This document shows, one piece after another, positions 8,866 through 17,102 of a stretch of DNA of 64,000 nucleotides (position 1 is its first letter; each line of letters starts with the position of its first letter). The DNA comes from Bradyrhizobium sp. 138. Its GTDB lineage: Bacteria; Pseudomonadota; Alphaproteobacteria; Rhizobiales; Xanthobacteraceae. Where the stretch lies: assembly GCF_023074075.1 (NCBI RefSeq), contig NZ_JADPKT010000007.1:248001-312000 (forward strand). Reading direction: 5' to 3'. The notes beneath the pieces were generated by a model. It was given only the letters and a program-made list of their open reading frames with translations, ran no database searches and was not told the origin of the DNA. The position numbers and the translations under genes were made by a program.

Positions 8866-9447
8866 ATGGCTCCCCCGCCCGCCCCACAGACGATGAAAGA
8901 GCGGATTCTTCAGACCGCCGACAAGCTGTTCTATCTGCAAGGCATTCGCGCGATCGGCGTCGACACCATCGCCGCCGAGGTCGGCATCAGCAAGCGCACG
9001 CTTTACAACCACTTTCCCTCCAAGGACGCGCTGATCGCGGCCTATCTCGAGCGTCGCTTCGTGGCTCAGCGTCCGTCCGACAAGCCACCGGCCGAGCAGA
9101 TCCTTGCCACCTTCGATTCGCTGGAGCGGCGCTTTGCGGCCAAGGATTTTCGCGGCTGCCCGTTCGTGAACGCGGTCGCCGAGCTCGGGCCTGCCGACCG
9201 CGCCGTGAAGAAGATCGCGGTCGCCTTCAAGGAAAGCCGGCGCCTCTGGTTTCGCGATCGGCTGAGCGAGCTCGGCGTGACGGACGCGGATGCACTCGCA
9301 ACGCAGCTGGTCCTGCTGGTCGACGGCTCCATCGCCCAGGACCTCGTCCGCGACGATCCGGCGATGGCAAGGGCCGCGAAGGAGGCGGCAAAGGTGCTGC
9401 TGCGGAATGCGGGCGTGGATGTGGGTGGGAATGACAGCGCAGTTTAG
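8866..9447 (+). CDS. TetR/AcrR-family transcriptional regulator
   Basis: A 193-residue protein from ATG 8866. The N-terminal helix-turn-helix spans residues 30-60 (VDTIAAEVGISKRTLYNHFP), followed by an all-helical ligand domain with the C-terminal TetR_C pattern (FRGCPFVNAVAEL). The open frame extends back to ATG 8809, but that start would lie inside the palindromic operator and adds unconserved residues, so it was rejected. It is divergent from the MFS transporter and most likely controls it. The inducer is unknown. Confidence 0.93.
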   Translation: MAPPPAPQTMKERILQTADKLFYLQGIRAIGVDTIAAEVGISKRTLYNHFPSKDALIAAYLERRFVAQRPSDKPPAEQILATFDSLERRFAAKDFRGCPFVNAVAELGPADRAVKKIAVAFKESRRLWFRDRLSELGVTDADALATQLVLLVDGSIAQDLVRDDPAMARAAKEAAKVLLRNAGVDVGGNDSAV

Positions 9448-9608
9448 AGGACCGCCGTCACCCTATCAAAATGCCCCTGTTTTGCCCGACACGTCAAACG
9501 GCGCGACCGCCAGCGCAAGGCCTCTTCGCCACCCGCGTAACCCATTGATCCGGCTAGCGCCGGCTACTGTGCATGGGGTTGTTTTCGCAATTTGTTGTGC
9601 AGCCAGCC

Positions 9609-10982
9609 TCACGCCGCCTGCGACACCACCCGATTACGGCCGTCGTGCTTGGCGCGATACAGCGCGGTGTCGGCGCGCTTGAGCACCTCGCCAACCGCCT
9701 CGCCCTTCTGCTCCAGCGTGGTCAGGCCGATCGAGATCGTGACCTCGATGCGCTTGGTGCCCTTGTGGATCGCGAACGGCTCGCCCGCGATCGAGCGGCG
9801 CAGGCGCTCGGCGACCATGCCGGCGACGTGGAGATCGGTCTCGGGCATCACGATGACGAATTCCTCGCCGCCGTAGCGGCAGGCCAGATCAATGCCGCGG
9901 ATCGACTTGCGCACCCGCACCGCGAACTCGCGCAGCACGTCGTCGCCGGCGTCGTGGCCGTAATTGTCGTTGATCGACTTGAAGAAGTCGATGTCCAGGA
10001 TCATCAGCGCCAGCGGCTTGCCGCGGGACGCGGCCTGCTCGGCGAGCGTTGCCAGATGGCTCTCCATGTAGCGGCGATTGTGCAGGCCGGTGAGCGCGTC
10101 GGTGATCGCCATCTCGATCGAGTTCTGCACGTTGTCGCGCAAATGATCGGTGTAGCGGCGGCGGCGGATCTGGGTGCGGGCGCGCGCCAGGAGTTCGATC
10201 TTGTCGATCGGACGCAGCAAATAGTCGTTGACGCCGATCTCGAGGCCGCGGAGCAGCCGCGTCGAGTTCTCGGGGTCGGCGATTGCCAGGATCGGCACAT
10301 GGCGCGTGCGCTCCAGCGAACGCGCCTGGCTGCACAGCCTGAGGCCGTCGAAATTGTTGAGATCGAGCGAGACGATCAGGAGGTCGTAATTGCCCTCGGC
10401 GGCGTGGAACAGCGCCTCCGTCGGGTTCGGCTCGACGTCGATGGTGTGCTCGGCGGCGAGGATCGTCGCCAGCCGCTCGTAGGAGGACTGACGGTCGTCG
10501 ACCAGCAGGATGCGGCCGCCCTTGCCGGTGTCGGCCACGGCGCTGCGCTCGGGCGCCTGCATGCCGATCTCGAGCGAGGTGATGGCGCGCATGCGCAGTT
10601 CGTCCGTCATCATCTTCAGCCGCGTCAGCGAGCGCACCCGCGCGATCAGCACGACGTCGGAGACGGGTTTGGTCAGGAAATCGTCGGCGCCGGCCTCCAG
10701 CCCGCGATTGCGGTCGGAGGGACTGTCGAGCGCGGTGACCATGACGACGGGAATGTGATGCGTCGCCGGATCCGTCTTGAGCCGACGGCAGACTTCGAAC
10801 CCGTCCATGTCAGGCATCATCACGTCGAGCAGGATGATGTCGCATTCGGCACGATGGCAGATCGCCAGCGCCTCGGCGCCGTTCGAGGCGGTCATCACGT
10901 CGAAATATTCGGCGGACAGGCGGGCTTCGAGGAGTTTGACGTTGGCAGGGACGTCATCGACGACCAGGATACGCGCGGACAC
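9609..10982 (-). CDS. pleD: Response regulator diguanylate cyclase PleD
   Basis: A 457-residue protein starting at GTG 10982, close to the 454 residues of Caulobacter PleD. REC1 (residues 1-120) has the phosphoacceptor D53 in DIILLDVMMPD. A REC2-like adaptor covers about 155-270. The GGDEF domain (about 295-457) has GGEEF at 371-375 and the inhibitory I-site RGID at 362-365, so the enzyme should make cyclic di-GMP and be product-inhibited. PleD controls the swarmer-to-stalked type transition and polar development in Caulobacterales. divK is 14 bases upstream, the same order as in Caulobacter. A longer in-frame extension back through divK is not coding. Confidence 0.96.
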   Translation of the reverse strand: MSARILVVDDVPANVKLLEARLSAEYFDVMTASNGAEALAICHRAECDIILLDVMMPDMDGFEVCRRLKTDPATHHIPVVMVTALDSPSDRNRGLEAGADDFLTKPVSDVVLIARVRSLTRLKMMTDELRMRAITSLEIGMQAPERSAVADTGKGGRILLVDDRQSSYERLATILAAEHTIDVEPNPTEALFHAAEGNYDLLIVSLDLNNFDGLRLCSQARSLERTRHVPILAIADPENSTRLLRGLEIGVNDYLLRPIDKIELLARARTQIRRRRYTDHLRDNVQNSIEMAITDALTGLHNRRYMESHLATLAEQAASRGKPLALMILDIDFFKSINDNYGHDAGDDVLREFAVRVRKSIRGIDLACRYGGEEFVIVMPETDLHVAGMVAERLRRSIAGEPFAIHKGTKRIEVTISIGLTTLEQKGEAVGEVLKRADTALYRAKHDGRNRVVSQAA

Positions 10983-10996
10983 TGTGAACTCACTTC

Positions 10997-11362
10997 CTAT
11001 CCGATGAAACGCCGGACCGTCTCGATGAATTTGCCGACCGAGATCGGCTTCGACAAATAGGCCTCGCAGCCGCCCTCGCGGATGCGCTCTTCGTCGCCCT
11101 TCATCGCGAACGCCGTGACCGCGACGACGGGAATGGCGCGCAGCTCCGGATCGTCCTTGATCCAGCGCGTCACCTCGAGGCCGGAGACCTGCGGCAGTTG
11201 GATATCCATCAGCACGAGGTCGGGCCGCATCTTGCGCACGAGGTCGAGCGCCTCGTAGCCGTTGCTGGTGCCGGAGGTCTGGTAGCCGTGCGCCTCCAAC
11301 AGGTCGCGGAAGAGCTTCATGTTGAGCTCGTTGTCTTCCACGATCAGGACGGTCTTGGCCAT
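10997..11362 (-). CDS. divK: Single-domain response regulator DivK
   Basis: A 121-residue stand-alone receiver domain with the acidic pocket (VEDN), phosphoacceptor D53 (LVLMDIQLP), the conserved Thr (VTAFA) and Lys (LSKPIS). In Caulobacter and Rhizobiales, DivK is phosphorylated by DivJ, dephosphorylated by PleC, and acts through DivL/CckA to control CtrA and asymmetric division. The adjacent pleD gene makes the assignment firm. A GGAGGG Shine-Dalgarno precedes the ATG on the minus strand. Confidence 0.96.
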   Translation of the reverse strand: MAKTVLIVEDNELNMKLFRDLLEAHGYQTSGTSNGYEALDLVRKMRPDLVLMDIQLPQVSGLEVTRWIKDDPELRAIPVVAVTAFAMKGDEERIREGGCEAYLSKPISVGKFIETVRRFIG

Positions 11363-11604
11363 CCCGCCCTCCTGATTGGTCCGAAGGACCCATACATGTG
11401 ACGCCTCAGGCGCCGCTCGCCGGCGCTTCGAAAACTGGATTCAAACTAGCCTCAGATTCGCTTGAGTTTCGTTAAACCCGAGGGTCGACTTTCTGCGATG
11501 TGGTTTCCAGTTGCTTGCCTGGGGTCAGAAGACTTGAGGCCGAGACTCGGGCATGATGATTCCAAATTAGAGACCGAAAGTTAACGGAAAGGCAAACCGT
11601 CCCC

Positions 11605-11916
11605 TTGAAAAAGCCTGTTCACAACCCCCGCGAAGTCGCTGAAATCGTTGCGATTCAGGCCCTGTCCTTCGTCGCGAGCGAGCCCGAGCGGCTGGGCCTG
11701 TTTCTGGCCGAGACAGGGGTGGGTCCGGAGACCCTGCGCAATGCCGCCTCGGACCCCAATTTCCTGCTCAGCGTGCTCGATTTCGTGCTGCGCGATGACG
11801 CCACCGTGAAGGCCTTTGCCAGCTCCGCGAAACTGCACCCGACCAACGTTGCCGCAGCGCGGCAGGTCCTCGGCGACGCGCTCGGCGACCCCTCCTGGGA
11901 GCGCGACGTGCCGTGA
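11605..11916 (+). CDS. DUF3572 family protein
   Basis: A 103-residue acidic, helical protein beginning at TTG 11605. Its pattern (IAIQALSFVA near residue 17, ERLGLFLAETG, LLSVLDFVLRDD) matches the alphaproteobacterial DUF3572 family. Members frequently precede dinB, and here the stop codon overlaps the dinB start (GTGA). No function is established; co-expression with the translesion polymerase is the only hint. An upstream divergent promoter shared with divK must lie in 11363-11604, where I see no clear boxes. Confidence 0.85.
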   Translation: MKKPVHNPREVAEIVAIQALSFVASEPERLGLFLAETGVGPETLRNAASDPNFLLSVLDFVLRDDATVKAFASSAKLHPTNVAAARQVLGDALGDPSWERDVP

Positions 11917-13214
11917 CCAATCCCGACCCGGCCGGGCCCCGCTGCTTCTGCCGGGATTGTCTGGCCGATCTGGACATCGGCTTGCAGAATTTGGGCGTGC
12001 GGCGCTGCTCGGCCTGCGGTTCCCCCCGCCTCGTCCGCCACCGGTCACTATCCACGCTGAACATCGCGCATATCGACTGCGACGCCTTCTATGCGACGGT
12101 CGAGAAGCGGGACAACCCTGAGATCGCCGACAAGCCCGTTATCATCGGCGGGGGAAAACGCGGCGTGGTGTCGGCCGCCTGCTATATCGCCCGCACCTAT
12201 GGTGTGCGCTCCGCGATGCCGATGTTTAGGGCGTTGGAGGCCTGTCCGCATGCGACCGTGATCCCGCCCGACATGGCGAAATATGTGCGCGTCGGCCGCG
12301 AGGTGCGCCAGGCCATGCAGGCGCTGACGCCGCTGGTCGAGCCGCTCTCGATCGACGAGGCCTTCCTCGATCTCTCCGGCACCGAACGGGTGCACGGCAT
12401 GATCCCGGCAAAAGTGCTGGCGCGCTTTGCCCGCGAGGTCGAGCGCGACATTGGCATCTCGGTCTCGGTCGGCCTGTCCTGCAACAAGTTTTTGGCCAAA
12501 ATCGCCTCCGACCTCGACAAGCCGCGCGGCTTTGCCGCGCTCGACCAGGAGGAAGCGCGCGTGATGCTGGCGGACAAGCCGGTCGGCTTCATCTTCGGCG
12601 TCGGCCCGGCGACGCAGGAGCGCCTGGTCCAGCGCGGCTTCCGCCTCATCGCCGACCTGCAGAAGGCCGACGAGATCGAGATGATGCGGCAGTTTCCGAG
12701 CGACGGCCGCAGGCTGTGGCGGCTCGCGCGCGGCATCGACGACCGCCGCGTCGAGCCTGACCGGGGCGCCAAGACGATTTCCAGCGAAACCACCTTCGAG
12801 ACCGACATCCGCGATTTCGCGACGCTGGAGAAGATTTTGTGGCGGCTGTGCGAGAAGACGTCGTCCCGCCTCAAGAGCGGCGAGCTCGCCGGCTCGACCG
12901 TCACGCTGAAGCTGAAGACCGCCGATTTTCGCCAGCGCACCCGCTCGCAGTCGATCGCCGCCCCGACGCAGCTTGCCGCAAAAATCTTTGCGATCTGCCG
13001 CGAGATGCTGGCGAAAGAGATCGACGGCACCGCCTTCCGCCTGATGGGCGCAGGCGTCAGCGCGCTGCGCGACGGCTCGGTCTCCGACGACACCGACATG
13101 CTCGACCGCCGCCCCGCCCACGCCGAGCGCGCGGTGGACAATCTGCGCAAGAAGTTCGGCAGCGCCGCCGTGATCCGCGGCATCGCGTATGAGGGACCGA
13201 AGGCGCAGGAGTGA
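11913..13214 (+). CDS. dinB: DNA polymerase IV (Y-family) with N-terminal zinc ribbon
   Basis: A 433-residue translesion polymerase whose GTG start overlaps the DUF3572 stop. Palm catalytic carboxylates are D55 (IAHIDCDAFY) and D148/E149 (LSIDEAFLDL). CNKFLAKIASDLDKPRGF and the little-finger domain follow. The extra N-terminal 45 residues hold C13-x2-C16 and C32-x2-C35, a probable zinc ribbon absent from E. coli DinB (351 residues). I know this extension from alphaproteobacterial DinB proteins. The enzyme copies past damaged bases with low fidelity. No LexA box could be recognised confidently upstream. Confidence 0.95.
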   Translation: MTNPDPAGPRCFCRDCLADLDIGLQNLGVRRCSACGSPRLVRHRSLSTLNIAHIDCDAFYATVEKRDNPEIADKPVIIGGGKRGVVSAACYIARTYGVRSAMPMFRALEACPHATVIPPDMAKYVRVGREVRQAMQALTPLVEPLSIDEAFLDLSGTERVHGMIPAKVLARFAREVERDIGISVSVGLSCNKFLAKIASDLDKPRGFAALDQEEARVMLADKPVGFIFGVGPATQERLVQRGFRLIADLQKADEIEMMRQFPSDGRRLWRLARGIDDRRVEPDRGAKTISSETTFETDIRDFATLEKILWRLCEKTSSRLKSGELAGSTVTLKLKTADFRQRTRSQSIAAPTQLAAKIFAICREMLAKEIDGTAFRLMGAGVSALRDGSVSDDTDMLDRRPAHAERAVDNLRKKFGSAAVIRGIAYEGPKAQE

Positions 13215-13230
13215 CCGAGCCCTGCTCAAC

Positions 13231-13386
13231 TCAGTCGCGTTCGAATATCCGTGCACCCGGATAGACGCGCCGAGCATATTGAACGACCAACTGCCGATCC
13301 TGAGTTTCCAGGAAAGGCGTTCGGATCTGACAAGACCCGACGATGAGGTGCCACAAGCCGTTGAGCTTTCCAATGACGACGTTCAT
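13231..13386 (-). CDS. Small hypothetical protein (51 aa)
   Basis: The frame starts at ATG 13386 behind a good Shine-Dalgarno (GAGAAGG, 6 bases away) and encodes MNVVIGKLNGLWHLIVGSCQ through a C-terminus YPGARIFERD. The pattern of an aromatic strand, a polar TQD.Q helix, and a PGA-[IV] ending looks like a small alpha/beta protein rather than a chance frame. No family is recognised. It lies alone in a 379-base gap after dinB that is otherwise empty. Confidence 0.45.
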   Translation of the reverse strand: MNVVIGKLNGLWHLIVGSCQIRTPFLETQDRQLVVQYARRVYPGARIFERD

Positions 13387-13558
13387 TTGAGCCTTCTCGC
13401 AGTGACCGAGTGGACTCAAATTGTAAGAATCTCCCGCTGTCGCTCAATTGTACCAGCGTAAGACCGGCGTATGAGAAGGATTAGAGGAGATATACAAAGG
13501 TATGTCGCCAAGACTCTGTCGCGCGGGATGACTTGATCTTTGTCCGCCGACAAAGGGT

Positions 13559-13589
13559 AATGGGTTTCGCCCCGGCTCCACCCATCCTA
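13559..13589. repeat. Diverged copy of the GATGGGTTTCGC repeat
   Basis: AATGGGTTTCGCCCCGGCTC followed by CACCCATCCTA shares its outer arms with the perfect inverted pair at 13926-14008. It abuts the 3' end of the 98-residue hypothetical gene. Confidence 0.7.
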
Positions 13590-13593
13590 AGAA

Positions 13594-13890
13594 CTAGATT
13601 GCTATTTTCAGCATTTTAGCATTTGAGAAATACTCAACGCGGATGCCGGGACTCTCACGTCGCAGTTGCTGTGCGATCGCGATGCCTTCCTCGTCCAATT
13701 CTTCGTTCTTGGCCGCGTCGCTAAACTGATGGTAGTGGGCATTCTCATAATCAGCCACCCACTTCGATATCCGTTTTGCCAAATCCACGGATATCCCAAT
13801 TCTAAAAGGATCGAGATAACCTCCAGCGGAGCCGTCGCGGATTCCGGTGCCAGACAACATCCCGTCGACGATCAAAATGGGTTCAATCAT
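13594..13890 (-). CDS. Hypothetical protein (98 aa)
   Basis: A 98-residue, mixed alpha/beta protein (start MIEPILIVDGMLSGTGIRDG, end FSNAKMLKIAI) with no recognised domain. Base composition is lower in GC than the neighbours, and the gene is bracketed by copies of one palindromic repeat (13559-13589 and 13926-14008). This suggests an accessory or recently acquired gene. It has a plausible start and amino-acid composition. I cannot assign a function. Confidence 0.5.
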   Translation of the reverse strand: MIEPILIVDGMLSGTGIRDGSAGGYLDPFRIGISVDLAKRISKWVADYENAHYHQFSDAAKNEELDEEGIAIAQQLRRESPGIRVEYFSNAKMLKIAI

Positions 13891-13925
13891 TGGCGCGTCG
13901 ATTTCGATCAGCCATTTCAGCGGAG

Positions 13926-14008
13926 TAGGATGGGTAGAGCGCAGCGAAACCCATCAAGCTCTTTCCAAGGCGTAAGTCGATGGGTTTCGCTGCGCTCTAC
14001 CCATCCTA
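13926..14008. repeat. Perfect 30-bp inverted repeat
   Basis: The left arm 13926-13955 starts TAGGATGGGTAGAGCGCAGC. The right arm 13979-14008 is its exact reverse complement and ends GCGCTCTACCCATCCTA. A 23-base spacer lies between them. It can form a strong cruciform or RNA hairpin between the RidA and hypothetical genes. Confidence 0.9.
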
Positions 14009-14016
14009 CATTCAGA

Positions 14017-14418
14017 TCAATCCGCGACCGCAATCGCCTCGATCTCGATCAGCCATTCCGGCGCGGCCAGCGCGGAGACGCCGACGAGCGTGCTTGCGGG
14101 CGGCTCCATGCCTTCGAAGAACGCGGAGCGGGCCTTGCCGATGATCGGGCGCAGCTCCGGCTTGTAGTTCACGACGAAGGTCGTGATCTTCACGATGTTG
14201 GAATAGCTCGCGCCAGCCGCCTTCAACGCGTGACCGAGATTCTGCATCACCTGCGTCGTCTGCGCGGCAATATCGCCCTCGCCGACGATCCGCCCCTCCT
14301 CGTCCACCGACACCTGGCCCGAAATGTAGATGGTCCGCGCGCCCGTGGCGGTGACGACGTGGGAATAAGCGGGATTGTGATGCAGGCCGCTGGGACGGAG
14401 ATGATCGAGCTTGGGCAT
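14017..14418 (-). CDS. RidA family protein (YjgF/YER057c/UK114), non-canonical
   Basis: A 133-residue Rid-family protein: YISGQVSVDEEGRIVG, TTQVMQNLGHALKAAGAS and a C-terminal IEIEAIAV. Canonical RidA hydrolyses reactive enamine/imine intermediates released by PLP enzymes, using a conserved Arg (R105 in E. coli). In my alignment by eye that position is T110 (PPASTLVGV), so this copy probably lacks archetypal imine deaminase activity and belongs to another Rid subgroup. It is monocistronic, between two repeat elements. Confidence 0.9.
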   Translation of the reverse strand: MPKLDHLRPSGLHHNPAYSHVVTATGARTIYISGQVSVDEEGRIVGEGDIAAQTTQVMQNLGHALKAAGASYSNIVKITTFVVNYKPELRPIIGKARSAFFEGMEPPASTLVGVSALAAPEWLIEIEAIAVAD

Positions 14419-14522
14419 GGTGCTTGCCTCCCTGAGGTTTTTGGTTGGGAGGGAGCGTAGCTGGAGAGTGTGACGAGAGCTAGTCCGTCACGGCGAGGAG
14501 CAATGCGGCGAAGAGAGATCTC

Positions 14523-14615
14523 GTAGGGTGGGCAAAGGCGCACTTGCGCCGTGCCCGCCATCTATCAATGACTATCGAGAGAATGCGTGGGCACGCTACG
14601 CTTTGCCCACCCTAC
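14523..14615. repeat. Dispersed GTAGGGTGGGCAAAGGCG palindromic repeat, copy 1
   Basis: The left arm reads GTAGGGTGGGCAAAGGCG and the right arm CGCTTTGCCCACCCTAC (with one mismatch), about 90 bases end to end. A second copy with the same arms and internal GCGCCGTGCCC / GTGGGCACGCT blocks is at 45739-45827. Confidence 0.85.
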
Positions 14616-14645
14616 GGCCCTGCTCGTGCGGGAGGATTCGCCCCC

Positions 14646-15491
14646 TCAATTGCAGGGCTTGCTGTCCTTGACGTCGAACTTGCCCATTGCGCCGGAAATG
14701 ACAAAGTCGTTGTAGTCGAGCACGAGCTGGCGCGAGACGCCGTTCTCATAGAGCTCGAACGCCATTGCGTAGACCGGGGTCTGCTCGCCCTCTTTCTGCT
14801 GGGCGTCGCGGTCGAAATAGCTGACGGTGACCGGCCAGCGCTTGAGCGATTTCATGTGCTCGTCCGAGGTCGACGGATCGGACGCGGTGGCACGGTCGGC
14901 GGGGATCGGCTGGCCGATCACGGTCAGCGTATTGTAGACCTTCTGGCCGTCGTCGGAGCCGTCATAGACGGACAGCTCGAGCAACGACTTGCCTTCGTTG
15001 GCTGCCGCGATGATGCGCTGGATCTGCTCGGTCGGGAACACGATCTTGCCGTCGAGGGTAAAACTCTTCGGCGCCGGCAGCTTCAGCTTGACGTTGATGT
15101 GGTCGCCGTCGCGCTCGGCCGAGCCATCGACCCGGCCGGCATCCGCCTCGTTCATGCGCGTCTCGATCTTGAAGCGATAGCTCTTGCCGGCCGCGTCCTC
15201 CCAGGAATTGGAGCGGAGGTCGCTGAGCGTGACCTTGCCCTCGCCGCTGTCGAGCTCGGAGACCTGGCGGAATTCGGAAGTGTAGCCCTCACAGGCGTTG
15301 CCGGTGAAATTGTAGAGGATGCGGCCCCGGGCGCTGTTGACCGAATTGGAGCGCGATTTCACCAGGCTGAGATCATAGAGTGCTTGATGCGCCAGGAACG
15401 GACCGTTGGCGGCCTGTGCCACGCCGCCGGGACCGAAAGCAGCCGCCGCGAGCGCCATCACACCGAGCGAAGTCCGGAAAAGGTGCACCAT
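14646..15491 (-). CDS. eipB: Cell-envelope integrity protein EipB (DUF1849)
   Basis: A 281-residue exported protein from ATG 15491, chosen because AAGGA precedes it and a signal peptide follows directly (LGVMALAAAAFGPGG, cleavage after AQA). The body is the DUF1849 beta-spiral: LAHQALYDLSL, YNFTGNACEGY, FPTEQIQRIIAAA. The two cysteines, in NACEG and at the C-terminus (SKPCN), match the disulfide pair described for Brucella EipB. EipB is a periplasmic protein needed for envelope integrity and works with TPR lipoproteins. The gene is alone here. A start 30 codons upstream is possible but would hide the signal peptide. Confidence 0.88.
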   Translation of the reverse strand: MVHLFRTSLGVMALAAAAFGPGGVAQAANGPFLAHQALYDLSLVKSRSNSVNSARGRILYNFTGNACEGYTSEFRQVSELDSGEGKVTLSDLRSNSWEDAAGKSYRFKIETRMNEADAGRVDGSAERDGDHINVKLKLPAPKSFTLDGKIVFPTEQIQRIIAAANEGKSLLELSVYDGSDDGQKVYNTLTVIGQPIPADRATASDPSTSDEHMKSLKRWPVTVSYFDRDAQQKEGEQTPVYAMAFELYENGVSRQLVLDYNDFVISGAMGKFDVKDSKPCN

Positions 15492-15741
15492 GTCTGTTCC
15501 TTGGGAGCGCAGATCCTTGAGGAAGCGCAGATTCGACATTTTAATGACCGTTCCATTGCGTCGCAACTGAGGCCGTTTCACGTAAAGTTGCGGCCCTTGC
15601 GTTGAACCTCCTGCCCTGCCTCAACAAAATGCAGCCCTTTCCGGTTGCTTGCATGTGGCGGCCCGATGGGCGAAACAGGGCGCGCCCGGCCGCCTTGCGG
15701 ACGCGCCGGGGCGAACGATTTTCTGGACAATGAGGTCGGAC

Positions 15742-16209
15742 ATGGCAGGCACGGTCGAGCAGAAGCTGGCGGAACAGGGCATCAAGCTGCATGAGGCTCC
15801 CACGCCCGTCGCCAATTACGTGCCGTTCGTGCGCACCGGCAATCTGCTGTTCGTCTCCGGCCAGGTCTGCTTCGATCCCGCCGGCAAGCTGATCGCCAAG
15901 GGCAAGCTGGGTGCCGGCGTCTCCATCGAGGACGGCGCTGCGGCGGCGCGCGGCTGCGCGGTCAATCTGCTGGCCCAGGTCAAGGCCGCACTCGGCGACC
16001 TCGACAAGGTCGTGCGCGTGGTGCGCCTCGGCGGCTTCATCAACTCGGCGCCGGACTTTTTGGACGGGCCGAAGGTGCTGAACGGCGCCTCGGACCTGAT
16101 GGTCGCCGCCTTCGGTGACAAGGGCCGACATGCCCGCACCACTGTCGGCGTCGCCTCGCTGCCTGCCGATGCGGCGGTCGAGGTCGACGGCGTGTTCGAG
16201 GTCGCCTGA
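15742..16209 (+). CDS. RidA family protein
   Basis: A 155-residue Rid-family protein from ATG 15742 (GAGG-like site upstream). Signature blocks are LLFVSGQVCFDPAGKL, NLLAQVKAALGDLDKVVRVV and ARTTVGVASLP. Unlike the copy at 14017-14418, it keeps the Arg in the ARTT block (R132), the residue that positions the imine carboxylate in active RidA proteins. It is likely cytosolic and may detoxify enamine/imine intermediates. It is 5 bases upstream of a phosphodiesterase gene, so the two are probably co-transcribed. Confidence 0.9.
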   Translation: MAGTVEQKLAEQGIKLHEAPTPVANYVPFVRTGNLLFVSGQVCFDPAGKLIAKGKLGAGVSIEDGAAAARGCAVNLLAQVKAALGDLDKVVRVVRLGGFINSAPDFLDGPKVLNGASDLMVAAFGDKGRHARTTVGVASLPADAAVEVDGVFEVA

Positions 16210-16214
16210 CGCGC

Positions 16215-16961
16215 ATGCGCGCTCCGGATTGGCTGACAGCCCGGCCGGTCGCCCATCGCGGCCTGCACGACATCTCTCGTGGCATCGTCGAGAACATGCC
16301 GGGCGCGGTGCAAGCTGCGATCGCAGGCAATTTCTCGATCGAGGTCGATATCCAGCTCTCCGCCGACGGCGAGGCCATGGTGCATCACGACCATGCCCTC
16401 GGTCGCCTCACCGAGGCGACCGGCGAGGTGGTCGAAAGGACCGCGGCGGAGTTGAAGGCGATCAAGTTCAAGGACACGCCTGAGCGGATGATGTCGCTCA
16501 GCGATCTCTGCGCCCTCGTCGCCGGCCGCGTCCCGCTGGTGATCGAGGTGAAGAGCCACTTTGGCGGCGATCGCAAGCTGGTGAAGCGCATGGCGGAGGT
16601 GCTGGCATCCTATGACGGCCCCGCGGTCGGCATGTCCTTCGATCCCGACCAGGTGCTGGCGCTGCGCGAGCTGTTGCCCTCCCGTCCGCGCGGCATCGTC
16701 GCGCAGCGGACCTATGAGGACGATTACTGGGCCAAGCTGACCCGGGAGCAGCGCGACAGCATGCTGTATCTGCGCCACGGCTTTCGGACCCAACCCCACT
16801 TCGTCGCCTTTCGGGTCGACGACCTCCCGGCCCCCGCCCCCTGGATCGCCCGCAACGTCTTCGGCTGCGCCCTGCTCGGCTGGACGGTGCGCACGGGGGA
16901 GCAGCGGACGCGGGTCGGCCAGCACGCGGACCAGATGATTTTTGAAGGGTTCGTGCCGTAG
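16215..16961 (+). CDS. Glycerophosphodiester phosphodiesterase family protein
   Basis: A 248-residue GDPD-type TIM barrel. The catalytic HR pair is H14/R15 (PVAHRGLHD), followed by E43/D45 (SIEVDIQLSADG) and H57/H58 (MVHHDHALGRLT), then EVKSHFGGD. These enzymes release sn-glycerol 3-phosphate from glycerophosphodiesters with Ca2+ or Mg2+. There is no signal peptide, so it should be a UgpQ-like cytoplasmic enzyme. It follows the RidA gene after 5 bases. The substrate range is not determined. Confidence 0.9.
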   Translation: MRAPDWLTARPVAHRGLHDISRGIVENMPGAVQAAIAGNFSIEVDIQLSADGEAMVHHDHALGRLTEATGEVVERTAAELKAIKFKDTPERMMSLSDLCALVAGRVPLVIEVKSHFGGDRKLVKRMAEVLASYDGPAVGMSFDPDQVLALRELLPSRPRGIVAQRTYEDDYWAKLTREQRDSMLYLRHGFRTQPHFVAFRVDDLPAPAPWIARNVFGCALLGWTVRTGEQRTRVGQHADQMIFEGFVP

Positions 16962-16970
16962 GCCCTGCCC

Positions 16971-17050
16971 GTGTCCCGGCTCTGCAGCGCACCGCACCGG
17001 ACGATGCTTCGCATCGCCGGGCGCGCTGCGCTGCGTCCGGCACGAGAGAG
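16971..17050. repeat. Dispersed GTGTCCCGG-type repeat
   Basis: Contains GTGTCCCGGCTCTGCAGCGC, a central near-palindrome ACGATGCTTCGCATCG and a CGTCCGGCACGAGAG end. The reverse complement of 48886-48965 is nearly the same sequence. It occupies most of the 141-base gap before the GNAT gene. Confidence 0.85.
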
Positions 17051-17102
17051 CTCCTTCCCGCACCCCTTGAAGTCGCTGCTGCAATGCACGATCTTGGGCC
17101 CG

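Noticed and set aside
9609..11393. A 594-residue version of PleD extending through divK
   Set aside because: The extra N-terminus is divK read out of frame; PleD has a good GTG start at 10982 matching the family length.
13226..13447. A 73-codon minus-strand frame overlapping the 51-aa candidate
   Set aside because: Ser/Arg-rich shadow composition and poorer ribosome site than the 51-aa frame.
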